This document shows positions 1 through 13,200 of a stretch of 64,000 nucleotides of DNA, in pieces. Position 1 is the stretch's first letter. Every line of letters starts with the position of its first letter. The notes under the pieces were generated by a model that saw only the letters and a program-made list of their open reading frames with translations, had not been told where the DNA came from and ran no database searches. The translations under genes and the position numbers were made by a program. The stretch covers positions 16,860,501 to 16,924,500 of the forward strand of contig NC_092672.1 in assembly GCF_964355755.1 (NCBI RefSeq), in the 5' to 3' direction. This stretch comes from Antedon mediterranea. Taxonomy: Eukaryota > Echinodermata > Crinoidea > Comatulida > Antedonidae.

Positions 1-3000
1 TTTGAGCATTTCGATAAAACTTTTCACACAAAAACATCAAAGAGCACAAAATAGCTTAATATCGTATTTAAAAACGTTTTTGACCATTTTGAGCATTTCG
101 ACAAAAAATTTTCAAACAAAACAGCAAAGTGCACAGAATAACTTCAAATCGCATTTGGAGACGTTTTAGACCATTTTGTGATTTTCGAAAAAACTTGTTA
201 ACATAAAAACACCAAAGTGCTTAGAATAGCTTCAAATCGCATTTGGAGACGTTTTAGACCATGTTGTGATTTTCGAAAAAACTTTTTAACATAAAAACAC
301 CAAAGTGCTTAGAATGGCTTCAAATCGCATTTGGAGACATTTTAGACTGTTTTGTGATTTTCGAAAAAACTTAAGATAAAAATATCAAAGTGCTTCAAAT
401 CACATTAGAAACCGTTTTAGACCATTTTGAGCATTTCGACAAAAATTTTTCACACAAAACAGCAAAGTGTACAGAATAGCTTCAAATCGTATTTGGAGAC
501 GTTTTAGACCTTTTTGTGATTTTCGAAAAAACTTGTTAACATAAAAACACCAAAGTGCTTAGAATAGCTTCAAATCGCATTTTGAGACGTTTTAGACCAT
601 TCTGTGATTTTCGAAAAAACTTGTTAACATAAAAACATCAAAGTGCTTCAAATCACATTAGAAACCGTTTTAGACCATTTTGAGCATTTCGACAAAAAAT
701 TTTCACACAAAACAGCAAAGTGTACAGAATAGCTTCAAATCGTATTTGCAGACGTTTTAGACCTTTTTGAGATTTTCGAAAAAACTTGTTAACATAAAAA
801 CATCAAAGTGCTTCAAATCACATTAGAAACCGTTTTAGACCATTTTGAGCATTTCGACAAAAATTTTTCACACAAAACAGCAAAGTGTACAGAATAGCTT
901 CAAATCGTATTTGGAGACGTTTTAGACCTTTTTGTGATTTTCGAAAAAACTTGTTAACATAAAAACACCAAAGTGCTTAGAATAGCTTCAAATCGCATTT
1001 GGAGACGTTTTAGACCATTTTTTGATTTTCGAAAAAACTTGTTAACATAAAAACACCAAAGTGCTTAGAATAGCTTCAAATCGCATTTTGAGACGTTTTA
1101 GACCATTCTGTGATTTTCGAAAAAACTTGTTAACATAAAAACATCAAAGTGCTTAAAATCACATTAGAATCCGTTTTAGACCATTTTGAGCATTTCGATA
1201 AAACTTTTCAAACAAAAACATCAAAGAGCACAAAATAGCTTAATATCGTATTTAAAAACGTTTTTGACCATTTTGAGCATTTCGACAAAAAATTTTCACA
1301 CAAAACAGCAAAGTGCACAGAATAACTTCAAATCGCATTTGGAGACGTTTTAGACCATTTTGTGATTTTCGAAAAAACTTGTTAACATAAAAACACCAAA
1401 GTGCTTAGAATAGCTTCAAATCGCATTTTGAGTCGTTTTAGACCATGTTGTGATTTTCGAAAAAACTTGTTAAGATAAAAACATCAAAGTGTACACAATA
1501 GCTTCAAATCGCATTTGGAGACGTTTTAGACCTTTTTGTGATTTTCGAAAAAACTTGTTAACATAAAAACACCAAAGTGCTTAGAATAGCTTCAAATCGC
1601 ATTTGGAGACGTTTTAGACCATTTTTTAATTTTCGAAAAAACTTGTTAACATAAAAACATCAAAGTGCTTAAAATCACATTAGAAACCGTTTTATACCAT
1701 TTTGAGCATTTCGATAAAACTTTTCAAACAAAAACATCAAAGAGCACAAAATAGCTTAATATCGTATTTAAAAACGTTTTTGACCATTTTGAGCATTTCG
1801 ACAAAAAATGTTCACACAAAACAGCAAAGTGCACAGAATAGCTTCAAATCGCATTTGGAGACGTTTTAGACCATTTTGTGATTTTCGAAAAAACTTGTTA
1901 ACATAAAAACACCAAAGTGCTAAGAATAGCTTCAAATCGCATTTGGAGACATTTTAGACCATTTTGTGATTTCCGAAAAAACTTGTTAAGATAAAAACAT
2001 CAAAGTGTACAGAATAGCTTCAAATCGCATTCGGAGACGTTTTAGACCATTTTGTGATTTTCGAAAAAACTTGTTAACATAAAAACATCAAAGTGTACAG
2101 AATAACTTCAAATCGCATTTGGAGACGTTTTAGACCATTTTGTGATTTTTGAAAAAACTTGTTAACATAAAAACACCAAAGTGCTTAGAATAGCTTCAAA
2201 TCGCATTTTGAGACATTTTATACCCTTTTGTGATTTTCGAAAAAACTTGTTAACATAAAAACACCAAAGTGCTTAGAATAGCTTCAAATCGCATTTTGAG
2301 ACATTTTAGACCCTTTTGTGATTTTCGAAAAAACTTGTTAACATAAAAATTCCAAAGTGCTAAGAATAGCTTCAAATCGCATTTGGAGACATTTTAGACG
2401 ACTTTGTGATTTTCGAAAAAACTTGTTAACATAAAAACATCAAAGTGCTTAAAATCACATTAGAAACCGTTTTAGACCATTTTGAGCATTTCGACAAAAA
2501 ATTTTCACACAAAACAGCAAAGTGTACAGAATAGCTTCAAATCGTATTTGGAGACGTTTTAGAGCTTTTTGTGATTTTCAAAAAAACTTGTTAACATAAA
2601 AACACCAAAGTGCTTAGAATAGCTTCAAATCGCATTTGGAGACGTTTTAGACCATTTTTTGATTTTCGAAAAAACTTGTTACCATAAAAACACCAAAGTG
2701 CTTAGAATAGCTTCAAATCGCATTTTGAGACGTTTTAGACCATTCTGTGATTTTCGAAAAAACTTGTTAACATAAAAACATCAAAGTGCTTAAAATCACA
2801 TTAGAAACCGTTTTAGACCATTTTGAGCATTTCGATAAAACTTTTCACACAAAAACATCAAAGAGCACAAAATAGCTTAATATCGTATTTAAAAACGTTT
2901 TTGACCATTTTGAGCATTTAGACAAAAAATTTTCAAACAAAACAGCAAAGTGCACAGAATAACTTCAAATCGCATTTGGAGACGTTTTAGACCATTCTGT

Positions 3001-3640
3001 GATTTTCGAAAAAACTTGTTAACATAAAAACATCAAAGTGCTTAAAATCACATTAGAAACCGTTGTAGACCATTTTGAGCATTTCGATAAAACTTTTCAA
3101 ACAAAAACATTAAAGAGCACAAAATAGCTTAATATCGTATTTAAAAACGTTTTTGACCATTTTGAGCATTTCGACAAAAATTTTTCAAACAAAACAGCAA
3201 AGTGTACAGAATAGCTTCAAATCGTATTTGGAGACGTTTTAGACCTTTTTGTGATTTTCGAAAAAACTTGTTAACATAAAAACACCAAAGTGCTTAGAAT
3301 AGCTTCAAATCGCATTTGGAGACGTTTTAGACCATTTTTTGATTTTCGAAAAAACTTGTTAACTTAAAAACACCAAAGTGCTTAGAATAGCTTCAAATCG
3401 CATTTTGAGACGTTTTAGACCATTCTGTGATTTTCGAAAAAACTTGTTAACATAAAAACATCAAAGTGCTTAAAATCACATTAGAATCCGTTTTAGACCA
3501 TTTTGAGCATTTCGATAAAACTTTTCAAACAAAAACATCAAAGAGCACAAAATAGCTTAATATCGTATTTAAAAACGTTTTTGACCATTTTGACCATTTC
3601 GACAAAAAATTTTCACACAAAACAGCAAAGTGCACAGAAT
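1..3640 (+). repeat. First copy of a large recent duplication in satellite 1 (offset 6635 bp)
   Basis: Private variants in this block recur exactly 6635 bp downstream. These include the CTTAAG variant at 370 and 7005, GAGCTTTTTGTG near 2563 and 9198, and GTTACCATAAAAAC near 2678 and 9313. The order of monomer types is the same in both copies for about 3.6 kb, with only scattered differences such as an extra T near 9641 and CTTAAAAAC versus CATAAAAAC near 3362. The copies part company after about 3640, where this copy switches to a CATTTTGAGACATTTTAGACCC monomer. Confidence 0.8.
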
Positions 3641-6635
3641 AACTTCAAATCGCATTTTGAGACATTTTAGACCCTTTTGTGATTTTCGAAAAAACTTGGT
3701 TACACAAAAACACCAAAGTGCTTAAAATAGCTTAAAATCGCATTTGGAGAAGTTTTAAACCATTTTGTGATTTTCGAAAAAACTTGTTAACATAAAAACA
3801 TCAAAGTGTACAGAATAACTTCAAATCGCATTTGGAGACGTTTTAGACCATTTTGTGATTTTTGAAAAAACTTGTTAACATAAAAACACCAAAGTGCTTA
3901 GAATAGCTTCAAATCGCATTTTGAGACGTTTTAGACCATTCTGTGATTTTTGAAAAAACTTGTTAACATAAAAACATCAAAGTGCTTAAGATCACATTAG
4001 AAACCGTTTTAGACCATTTTGAGCATTTCGATAAAACTTTTCACACAAAAACATCAAAGAGCACAAAATAGCCTAATATCGTATTTAAAAATGTTTTTGA
4101 CCATTTTGAGCATTTCGAAAAAACTTGTTAACATAAAAACACCAAAGTGCTTAGAATAGCTTCGAAAAAACTTGTTAAGATAAAAACATCAAAGTGTACA
4201 GAATAGCTTCAAATCGCATTCGGAGACGTTTTAGACCATTTTGTGATTTTCGAAAAAACTTGTTAACATAAAAACATCAAAGTGTACAGAATAACTTCAA
4301 ATCGCATTTGGAGACGTTTTAGACCATTTTGTGATTTTTGAAAAAACTTGTTAACATAAAAACACCAAAGTGCTTAGAATAGCTTCAAATCGCATTTTGA
4401 GACATTTTATACCCTTTTGTGATTTTCGAAAAAACTTGTTAACATAAAAACACCAAAGTGCTTAGAATAGCTTCAAATCGCATTTTGAGACATTTTAGAC
4501 CCTTTTGTGATTTTCGAAAAAACTTGTTAACATAAAAATTCCAAAGTGCTAAGAATAGCTTCAAATCACATTAGAAATCGTTTTAGACCATGTTGTGATT
4601 TTCGAAAAAACTTTTTAACATAAAAACACCAAAGTGCTTAGAATGGCTTCAAATCGCATTTGGAGACATTTTAGACTGTTTTGTGATTTTCGAAAAAACT
4701 TAAGATAAAAATATCAAAGTGCTTCAAATCACATTAGAAACCGTTTTAGACCATTTTGAGCATTTCGACAAAAATTTTTCACACAAAACAGCAAAGTGTA
4801 CAGAATAGCTTCAAATCGTATTTGGAGACGTTTTAGACCTTTTTGTGATTTTCGAAAAAACTTGTTAACATAAAAACACCAAAGTGCTTAGAATAGCTTC
4901 AAATCGCATTTGGAGACGTTTTAGACCATTTTTTGATTTTCGAAAAAACTTGTTAACATAAAAATTCCAAAGTGCTAAGAATAGCTTCAAATCGCATTTG
5001 GAGACATTTTAGACCACTTTGTGATTTTCGAAAAAACTTGTTAACATAAAAACATCAAAGTGCTTAAAATCACATTAGAAACCGTTTTAGACCATTTTGA
5101 GCATTTCGACAAAAAATTTTCACACAAAACAGCAAAGTGTACAGAATAGCTTCAAATCGTATTTGGAGACGTTTTAGACCTTTTTGTGATTTTCAAAAAA
5201 ACTTGTTAACATAAAAACACCAAAGTGCTTAGAATAGCTTCAAATCGCATTTGGAGACGTTTTAGACCATTTTTTGATTTTCGAAAAAACTTGTTAACAT
5301 AAAAACACCAAAGTGCTTAGAATAGCTTCAAATCGCATTTTGAGACGTTTTAGACCATTCTGTGATTTTCGAAAAAACTTGTTAACATAAAAACATCAAA
5401 GTGCTTAAAATCACATTAGAAACCGTTTTAGACCATTTTGAGCATTTCGATAAAACTTTTCACACAAAAACATCAAAGAGCACAAAATAGCTTAATATCG
5501 TATTTAAAAACGTTTTTGACCATTTTGAGCATTTAGACAAAAAATTTTCAAACAAAACAGCAAAGTGCACAGAATAACTTCAAATCGCATTTGGAGACGT
5601 TTTAGACCATTCTGTGATTTTCGAAAAAACTTGTTAACATAAAAACATCAAAGTGCTTAAAATTATATTTTTAGAAACCGTTTTAGACCATTTTGAGCAT
5701 TTCGATAAAACTTTTCACACAAAAACATTAAAGAGCACAAAATAGCTTAATATCGTATTTAAAAACGTTTTTGACCATTTTGAGCATTTCGACAAAAATT
5801 TTTCACACAAAACAGCAAAGTGTACAGAATAGCTTCAAATCGTATTTGGAGACGTTTTAGACCTTTTTGTGATTTTCGAAAAAACTTGTTAACATAAAAA
5901 CACCAAAGTGCTTAGAATAGCTTCAAATCGCATTTTGAGACGTTTTAGACCATTCTGTGATTTTCGAAAAAACTTGTTAACATAAAAACATCAAAGTGCT
6001 TAAAATCACATTAGAATCCGTTTTAGACCATTTTGAGCATTTCGATAAAACTTTTCAAACAAAAACATCAAAGAGCACAAAATAGCTTAATATCGTATTT
6101 AAAAACGTTTTTGACCATTTTGAGCATTTCGACAAAAAATTTTCACACAAAACAGCAAAGTGCACAGAATAACTTCAAATCGCATTTGGAGACGTTTTAG
6201 ACCATTTTGTGATTTTCGAAAAAACTTGTTAACATAAAAACACCAAAGTGCTAAGAATAGCTTCAAATCGCATTTGGAGACATTTTAGACCATTTTGTGA
6301 TTTTCGAAAAAACTTGGTAAGATAAAAACATCAAAGTGTACACAATAGCTTCAAATCGCATTTGGAGACGTTTTAGACCATTTTGTGATTTTCGAAAAAA
6401 CTTGTTAACATAAAAATTCCAAAGTGCTAAGAATAGCTTCAAATCGCATTTGGGGACATTTTAGACCATTTTGTGATTTTCGAAAAAACTTGTTAACATA
6501 AAAACATCAAAGTGTACAGAATAGCTTCAAATCGCATTTGGAGACGTTTTAGACCATTCTGTGATTTTCGAAAAAACTTGTTAAGATAAAAACATCAAAG
6601 TGCTTAAAATCACATTAGAAACCGTTTTAGACCAT

Positions 6636-9600
6636 TTTGAGCATTTCGATAAAACTTTTCACACAAAAACATCAAAGAGCACAAAATAGCTTAATATCGT
6701 ATTTAAAAACGTTTTTGACCATTTTGAGCATTTCGACAAAAAATTTTCAAACAAAACAGCAAAGTGCACAGAATAACTTCAAATCGCATTTGGAGACGTT
6801 TTAGACCATTTTGTGATTTTCGAAAAAACTTGTTAACATAAAAACACCAAAGTGCTTAGAATAGCTTCAAATCGCATTTGGAGACGTTTTAGACCATGTT
6901 GTGATTTTCGAAAAAACTTTTTAACATAAAAACACCAAAGTGCTTAGAATGGCTTCAAATCGCATTTGGAGACATTTTAGACTGTTTTGTGATTTTCGAA
7001 AAAACTTAAGATAAAAATATCAAAGTGCTTCAAATCACATTAGAAACCGTTTTAGACCATTTTGAGCATTTCGACAAAAATTTTTCACACAAAACAGCAA
7101 AGTGTACAGAATAGCTTCAAATCGTATTTGGAGACGTTTTAGACCTTTTTGTGATTTTCGAAAAAACTTGTTAACATAAAAACACCAAAGTGCTTAGAAT
7201 AGCTTCAAATCGCATTTTGAGACGTTTTAGACCATTCTGTGATTTTCGAAAAAACTTGTTAACATAAAAACATCAAAGTGCTTCAAATCACATTAGAAAC
7301 CGTTTTAGACCATTTTGAGCATTTCGACAAAAAATTTTCACACAAAACAGCAAAGTGTACAGAATAGCTTCAAATCGTATTTGCAGACGTTTTAGACCTT
7401 TTTGAGATTTTCGAAAAAACTTGTTAACATAAAAACATCAAAGTGCTTCAAATCACATTAGAAACCGTTTTAGACCATTTTGAGCATTTCGACAAAAATT
7501 TTTCACACAAAACAGCAAAGTGTACAGAATAGCTTCAAATCGTATTTGGAGACGTTTTAGACCTTTTTGTGATTTTCGAAAAAACTTGTTAACATAAAAA
7601 CACCAAAGTGCTTAGAATAGCTTCAAATCGCATTTGGAGACGTTTTAGACCATTTTTTGATTTTCGAAAAAACTTGTTAACATAAAAACACCAAAGTGCT
7701 TAGAATAGCTTCAAATCGCATTTTGAGACGTTTTAGACCATTCTGTGATTTTCGAAAAAACTTGTTAACATAAAAACATCAAAGTGCTTAAAATCACATT
7801 AGAATCCGTTTTAGACCATTTTGAGCATTTCGATAAAACTTTTCAAACAAAAACATCAAAGAGCACAAAATAGCTTAATATCGTATTTAAAAACGTTTTT
7901 GACCATTTTGAGCATTTCGACAAAAAATTTTCACACAAAACAGCAAAGTGCACAGAATAACTTCAAATCGCATTTGGAGACGTTTTAGACCATTTTGTGA
8001 TTTTCGAAAAAACTTGTTAACATAAAAACACCAAAGTGCTTAGAATAGCTTCAAATCGCATTTTGAGTCGTTTTAGACCATGTTGTGATTTTCGAAAAAA
8101 CTTGTTAAGATAAAAACATCAAAGTGTACACAATAGCTTCAAATCGCATTTGGAGACGTTTTAGACCTTTTTGTGATTTTCGAAAAAACTTGTTAACATA
8201 AAAACACCAAAGTGCTTAGAATAGCTTCAAATCGCATTTGGAGACGTTTTAGACCATTTTTTAATTTTCGAAAAAACTTGTTAACATAAAAACATCAAAG
8301 TGCTTAAAATCACATTAGAAACCGTTTTATACCATTTTGAGCATTTCGATAAAACTTTTCAAACAAAAACATCAAAGAGCACAAAATAGCTTAATATCGT
8401 ATTTAAAAACGTTTTTGACCATTTTGAGCATTTCGACAAAAAATGTTCACACAAAACAGCAAAGTGCACAGAATAGCTTCAAATCGCATTTGGAGACGTT
8501 TTAGACCATTTTGTGATTTTCGAAAAAACTTGTTAACATAAAAACACCAAAGTGCTAAGAATAGCTTCAAATCGCATTTGGAGACATTTTAGACCATTTT
8601 GTGATTTCCGAAAAAACTTGTTAAGATAAAAACATCAAAGTGTACAGAATAGCTTCAAATCGCATTCGGAGACGTTTTAGACCATTTTGTGATTTTCGAA
8701 AAAACTTGTTAACATAAAAACATCAAAGTGTACAGAATAACTTCAAATCGCATTTGGAGACGTTTTAGACCATTTTGTGATTTTTGAAAAAACTTGTTAA
8801 CATAAAAACACCAAAGTGCTTAGAATAGCTTCAAATCGCATTTTGAGACATTTTATACCCTTTTGTGATTTTCGAAAAAACTTGTTAACATAAAAACACC
8901 AAAGTGCTTAGAATAGCTTCAAATCGCATTTTGAGACATTTTAGACCCTTTTGTGATTTTCGAAAAAACTTGTTAACATAAAAATTCCAAAGTGCTAAGA
9001 ATAGCTTCAAATCGCATTTGGAGACATTTTAGACGACTTTGTGATTTTCGAAAAAACTTGTTAACATAAAAACATCAAAGTGCTTAAAATCACATTAGAA
9101 ACCGTTTTAGACCATTTTGAGCATTTCGACAAAAAATTTTCACACAAAACAGCAAAGTGTACAGAATAGCTTCAAATCGTATTTGGAGACGTTTTAGAGC
9201 TTTTTGTGATTTTCAAAAAAACTTGTTAACATAAAAACACCAAAGTGCTTAGAATAGCTTCAAATCGCATTTGGAGACGTTTTAGACCATTTTTTGATTT
9301 TCGAAAAAACTTGTTACCATAAAAACACCAAAGTGCTTAGAATAGCTTCAAATCGCATTTTGAGACGTTTTAGACCATTCTGTGATTTTCGAAAAAACTT
9401 GTTAACATAAAAACATCAAAGTGCTTAAAATCACATTAGAAACCGTTTTAGACCATTTTGAGCATTTCGATAAAACTTTTCACACAAAAACATCAAAGAG
9501 CACAAAATAGCTTAATATCGTATTTAAAAACGTTTTTGACCATTTTGAGCATTTAGACAAAAAATTTTCAAACAAAACAGCAAAGTGCACAGAATAACTT

Positions 9601-10275
9601 CAAATCGCATTTGGAGACGTTTTAGACCATTCTGTGATTTTTCGAAAAAACTTGTTAACATAAAAACATCAAAGTGCTTAAAATCACATTAGAAACCGTT
9701 GTAGACCATTTTGAGCATTTCGATAAAACTTTTCAAACAAAAACATTAAAGAGCACAAAATAGCTTAATATCGTATTTAAAAACGTTTTTGACCATTTTG
9801 AGCATTTCGACAAAAATTTTTCAAACAAAACAGCAAAGTGTACAGAATAGCTTCAAATCGTATTTGGAGACGTTTTAGACCTTTTTGTGATTTTCGAAAA
9901 AACTTGTTAACATAAAAACACCAAAGTGCTTAGAATAGCTTCAAATCGCATTTGGAGACGTTTTAGACCATTTTTTGATTTTCGAAAAAACTTGTTAACA
10001 TAAAAACACCAAAGTGCTTAGAATAGCTTCAAATCGCATTTTGAGACGTTTTAGACCATTCTGTGATTTTCGAAAAAACTTGTTAACATAAAAACATCAA
10101 AGTGCTTAAAATCACATTAGAATCCGTTTTAGACCATTTTGAGCATTTCGATAAAACTTTTCAAACAAAAACATCAAAGAGCACAAAATAGCTTAATATC
10201 GTATTTAAAAACGTTTTTGACCATTTTGAGCATTTCGACAAAAAATTTTCACACAAAACAGCAAAGTGCACAGAA
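6636..10275 (+). repeat. Second copy of the 6635-bp-offset duplication
   Basis: It repeats the monomer order and private variants of 1-3640 almost base for base. It ends near 10275, where the following monomer keeps CATTTGGAGACG while the first copy changes type. The near identity against the much larger divergence between adjacent monomers shows a young event, by unequal exchange or replication-based amplification, or an assembly duplication. Confidence 0.8.
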
Positions 10276-13200
10276 TAACTTCAAATCGCATTTGGAGACG
10301 TTTTAGACCATTTTGTGATTTTCGAAAAAACTTGTTAACATAAAAACACCAAAGTGCTAAGAATAGCTTCAAATCGCATTTGGAGACATTTTAGACCATT
10401 TTGTGATTTTCGAAAAAACTTGGTAAGATAAAAACATCAAAGTGTACACAATAGCTTCAAATCGCATTTGGAGACGCTTTAGAACATTTTGTGATTTTCG
10501 AAAAAACTTGTTAACATAAAAATTCCAAAGTGCTAAGAATAGCTTCAAATCGTATTTGGAGACGTTTTAGACCTTTTTGTGATTTTCGAAAAAACTTGTT
10601 AACATAAAAACACCAAAGTGCTTAGAATAGCTTCAAATCGCATTTGGAGACGTTTTAGACCATTTTTTGATTTTCGAAAAAACTTGTTAACATAAAAACA
10701 CCAAAGTGCTTAGAATAGCTTCAAATCGCATTTTGAGACGTTTTAGACCATTCTGTGATTTTCGAAAAAACTTGTTAACATAAAAACATCAAAGTGCTTA
10801 AAATCACATTAGAATCCGTTTTAGACCATTTTGAGCATTTCGATAAAACTTTTCAAACAAAAACATCAAAGAGCACAAAATAGCTTAATATCGTATTTAA
10901 AAACGTTTTTGACCATTTTGAGCATTTCGACAAAAAATTTTCACACAAAACAGCAAAGTGCACAGAATAACTTCAAATCGCATTTGGAGACGTTTTAGAC
11001 CATTTTGTGATTTTCGAAAAAACTTGTTAACATAAAAACACCAAAGTGCTAAGAATAGCTTCAAATCGCATTTGGAGACATTTTAGACCATTTTGTGATT
11101 TTCGAAAAAACTTGTTAAGATAAAAACATCAAAGTGTACACAAAAGCTTCATATCGCATTTGGAGACGTTTTAGACCATTTTGTGATTTTCGAAAAAACT
11201 TGTTAACATAAAAATTCCAAAGTGCTAAGAATAGCTTCAAATCGCATTTGGAGACATTTTAGACCATTTTGTGATTTTCGAAAAAACTTGTTAACATAAA
11301 AACATCAAAGTGTACAGAATAGCTTCAAATCGCATTTGGAGACGTTTTAGACCCTTTTGTGATTTTCGAAAAAACTTGTTAACATAAAAACATCAAAGTG
11401 CTTAGAATAGCTTCAAATCGCATCTTGAGACGTTTTAGACCATTCTGTGATTTTCGAAAAAACTTGTTAACATAAAAACATCAAATTGCTTAAAATCACA
11501 TTAGAAACCGTTTTAGACCATTTTGAGCATTTCGATAAAACTTTTCACACAAAAACATTAAAGAGCACAAAATAGCTTAATATCGTATTTAAAAACGTTT
11601 TTGACCATTTTGAGCATTTCGACAAAAATTTTTCACACAAAACAGCAAAGTGTACAGAATAGCTTCAAATCGTATTTGGAGACGTTTTAGACCTTTTTGT
11701 GATTTTCGTAAAAACTTGTTAACATAAAAACACCAAAGTGCTTAGAATAGCTTCAAATCGCATTTTGAGACGTTTTAGACCATTCTGTGATTTTCGAAAT
11801 ACTTGTTAAGATAAAAACATCAAAGTGCTTAAAATCACATTAGAAACCGTTTTAGACCATTTTGAGCATTTCGATAAAACTTTTCACACAAAAACATCAA
11901 AGAGCACAAAATAGCTTAATATCGTATTTAAAAACGTTTTTGACCATTTTGAGCATTTCGACAAAAAATGTTCAAACAAAACAGCAAAGTGCACAGAATA
12001 ACTTCAAATCGCATTTGGAGACGTTTTAGACCATTTTGTGATTTTCGAAAAAACTTGTTAACATAAAAACACCAAAGTGCTTAGAATAGCTTCAAATCGC
12101 ATTTGGAGACGTTTTAGACCATGTTGTGATTTTCAAAAAAACTTTTTAACATAAAAACACCAAAGTGCTTAGAATGGATTCAAATCGCATTTGGAGACAT
12201 TTTAGACTGTTTTGTGATTTTCGAAAAAACTTAAGATAAAAATATCAAAGTGCTTCAAATCACATTAGAAACCGTTTTAGACCATTTTGAGCATTTCGAC
12301 TAAATTTTTTAACACAAAACAGCAAAGTGTACAGAATAGCTTCAAATCGTATTTGGAGACGTTTTAGACCTTTTTGTGATTTTCGAAAAAACTTGTTAAC
12401 ATAAAAACACCAAAGTGCTTAGAATAGCTTCAAATCGCATTTTGAGACGTTTTAGACCATTCTGTGATTTTCGAAAAAACTTGTTAACATAAAAACATCA
12501 AAGTGCTTCAAATCACATTAGAAACCGTTTTAGACCATTTTGAGCATTTCGACAAAAAAGTTTCACACAAAACAGCAAAGTGTACAGAATAGCTTCAAAT
12601 CGTATTTGCAGACGTTTTAGACCTTTTTGAGATTTTCGAAAAAACTTGTTAACATAAAAACATCAAAGTGCTTCAAATCACATTAGAAACCGTTTTAGAC
12701 CATTTTGAGCATTTCAACAAAAATTTTTCACACAAAACAGCAAAGTGTACAGAATAGCTTCAAATCGTATTTGGAGACGTTTTAGACCTTTTTGTGATTT
12801 TCGAAAAAACTTGTTAACATAAAAACACCAAAGTGCTTAGAATAGCTTCAAATCGCATTTGGAGACGTTTTAGACCATTTTTTGATTTTCGAAAAAACTT
12901 GTTAACATAAAAACACCAAAGTGCTTAGAATGGCTTCAAATCGCATTTTGAGACGTTTTAGACCATTCTGTGATTTTCGAAAAAACTTGTTAACATAAAA
13001 ACATCAAAGTGCTTAAAATCACATTAGAATCCGTTTTAGACCATTTTGAGCATTTCGATAAAACTTTTCAAACAAAAACATCAAAGAGCACAAAATAGCT
13101 TAATATCGTATTTAAAAACGTTTTTGACCATTTTGAGCATTTCGACAAAAAATTTTCACACAAAACAGCAAAGTGCACAGAATAACTTCAAATCGCATTT

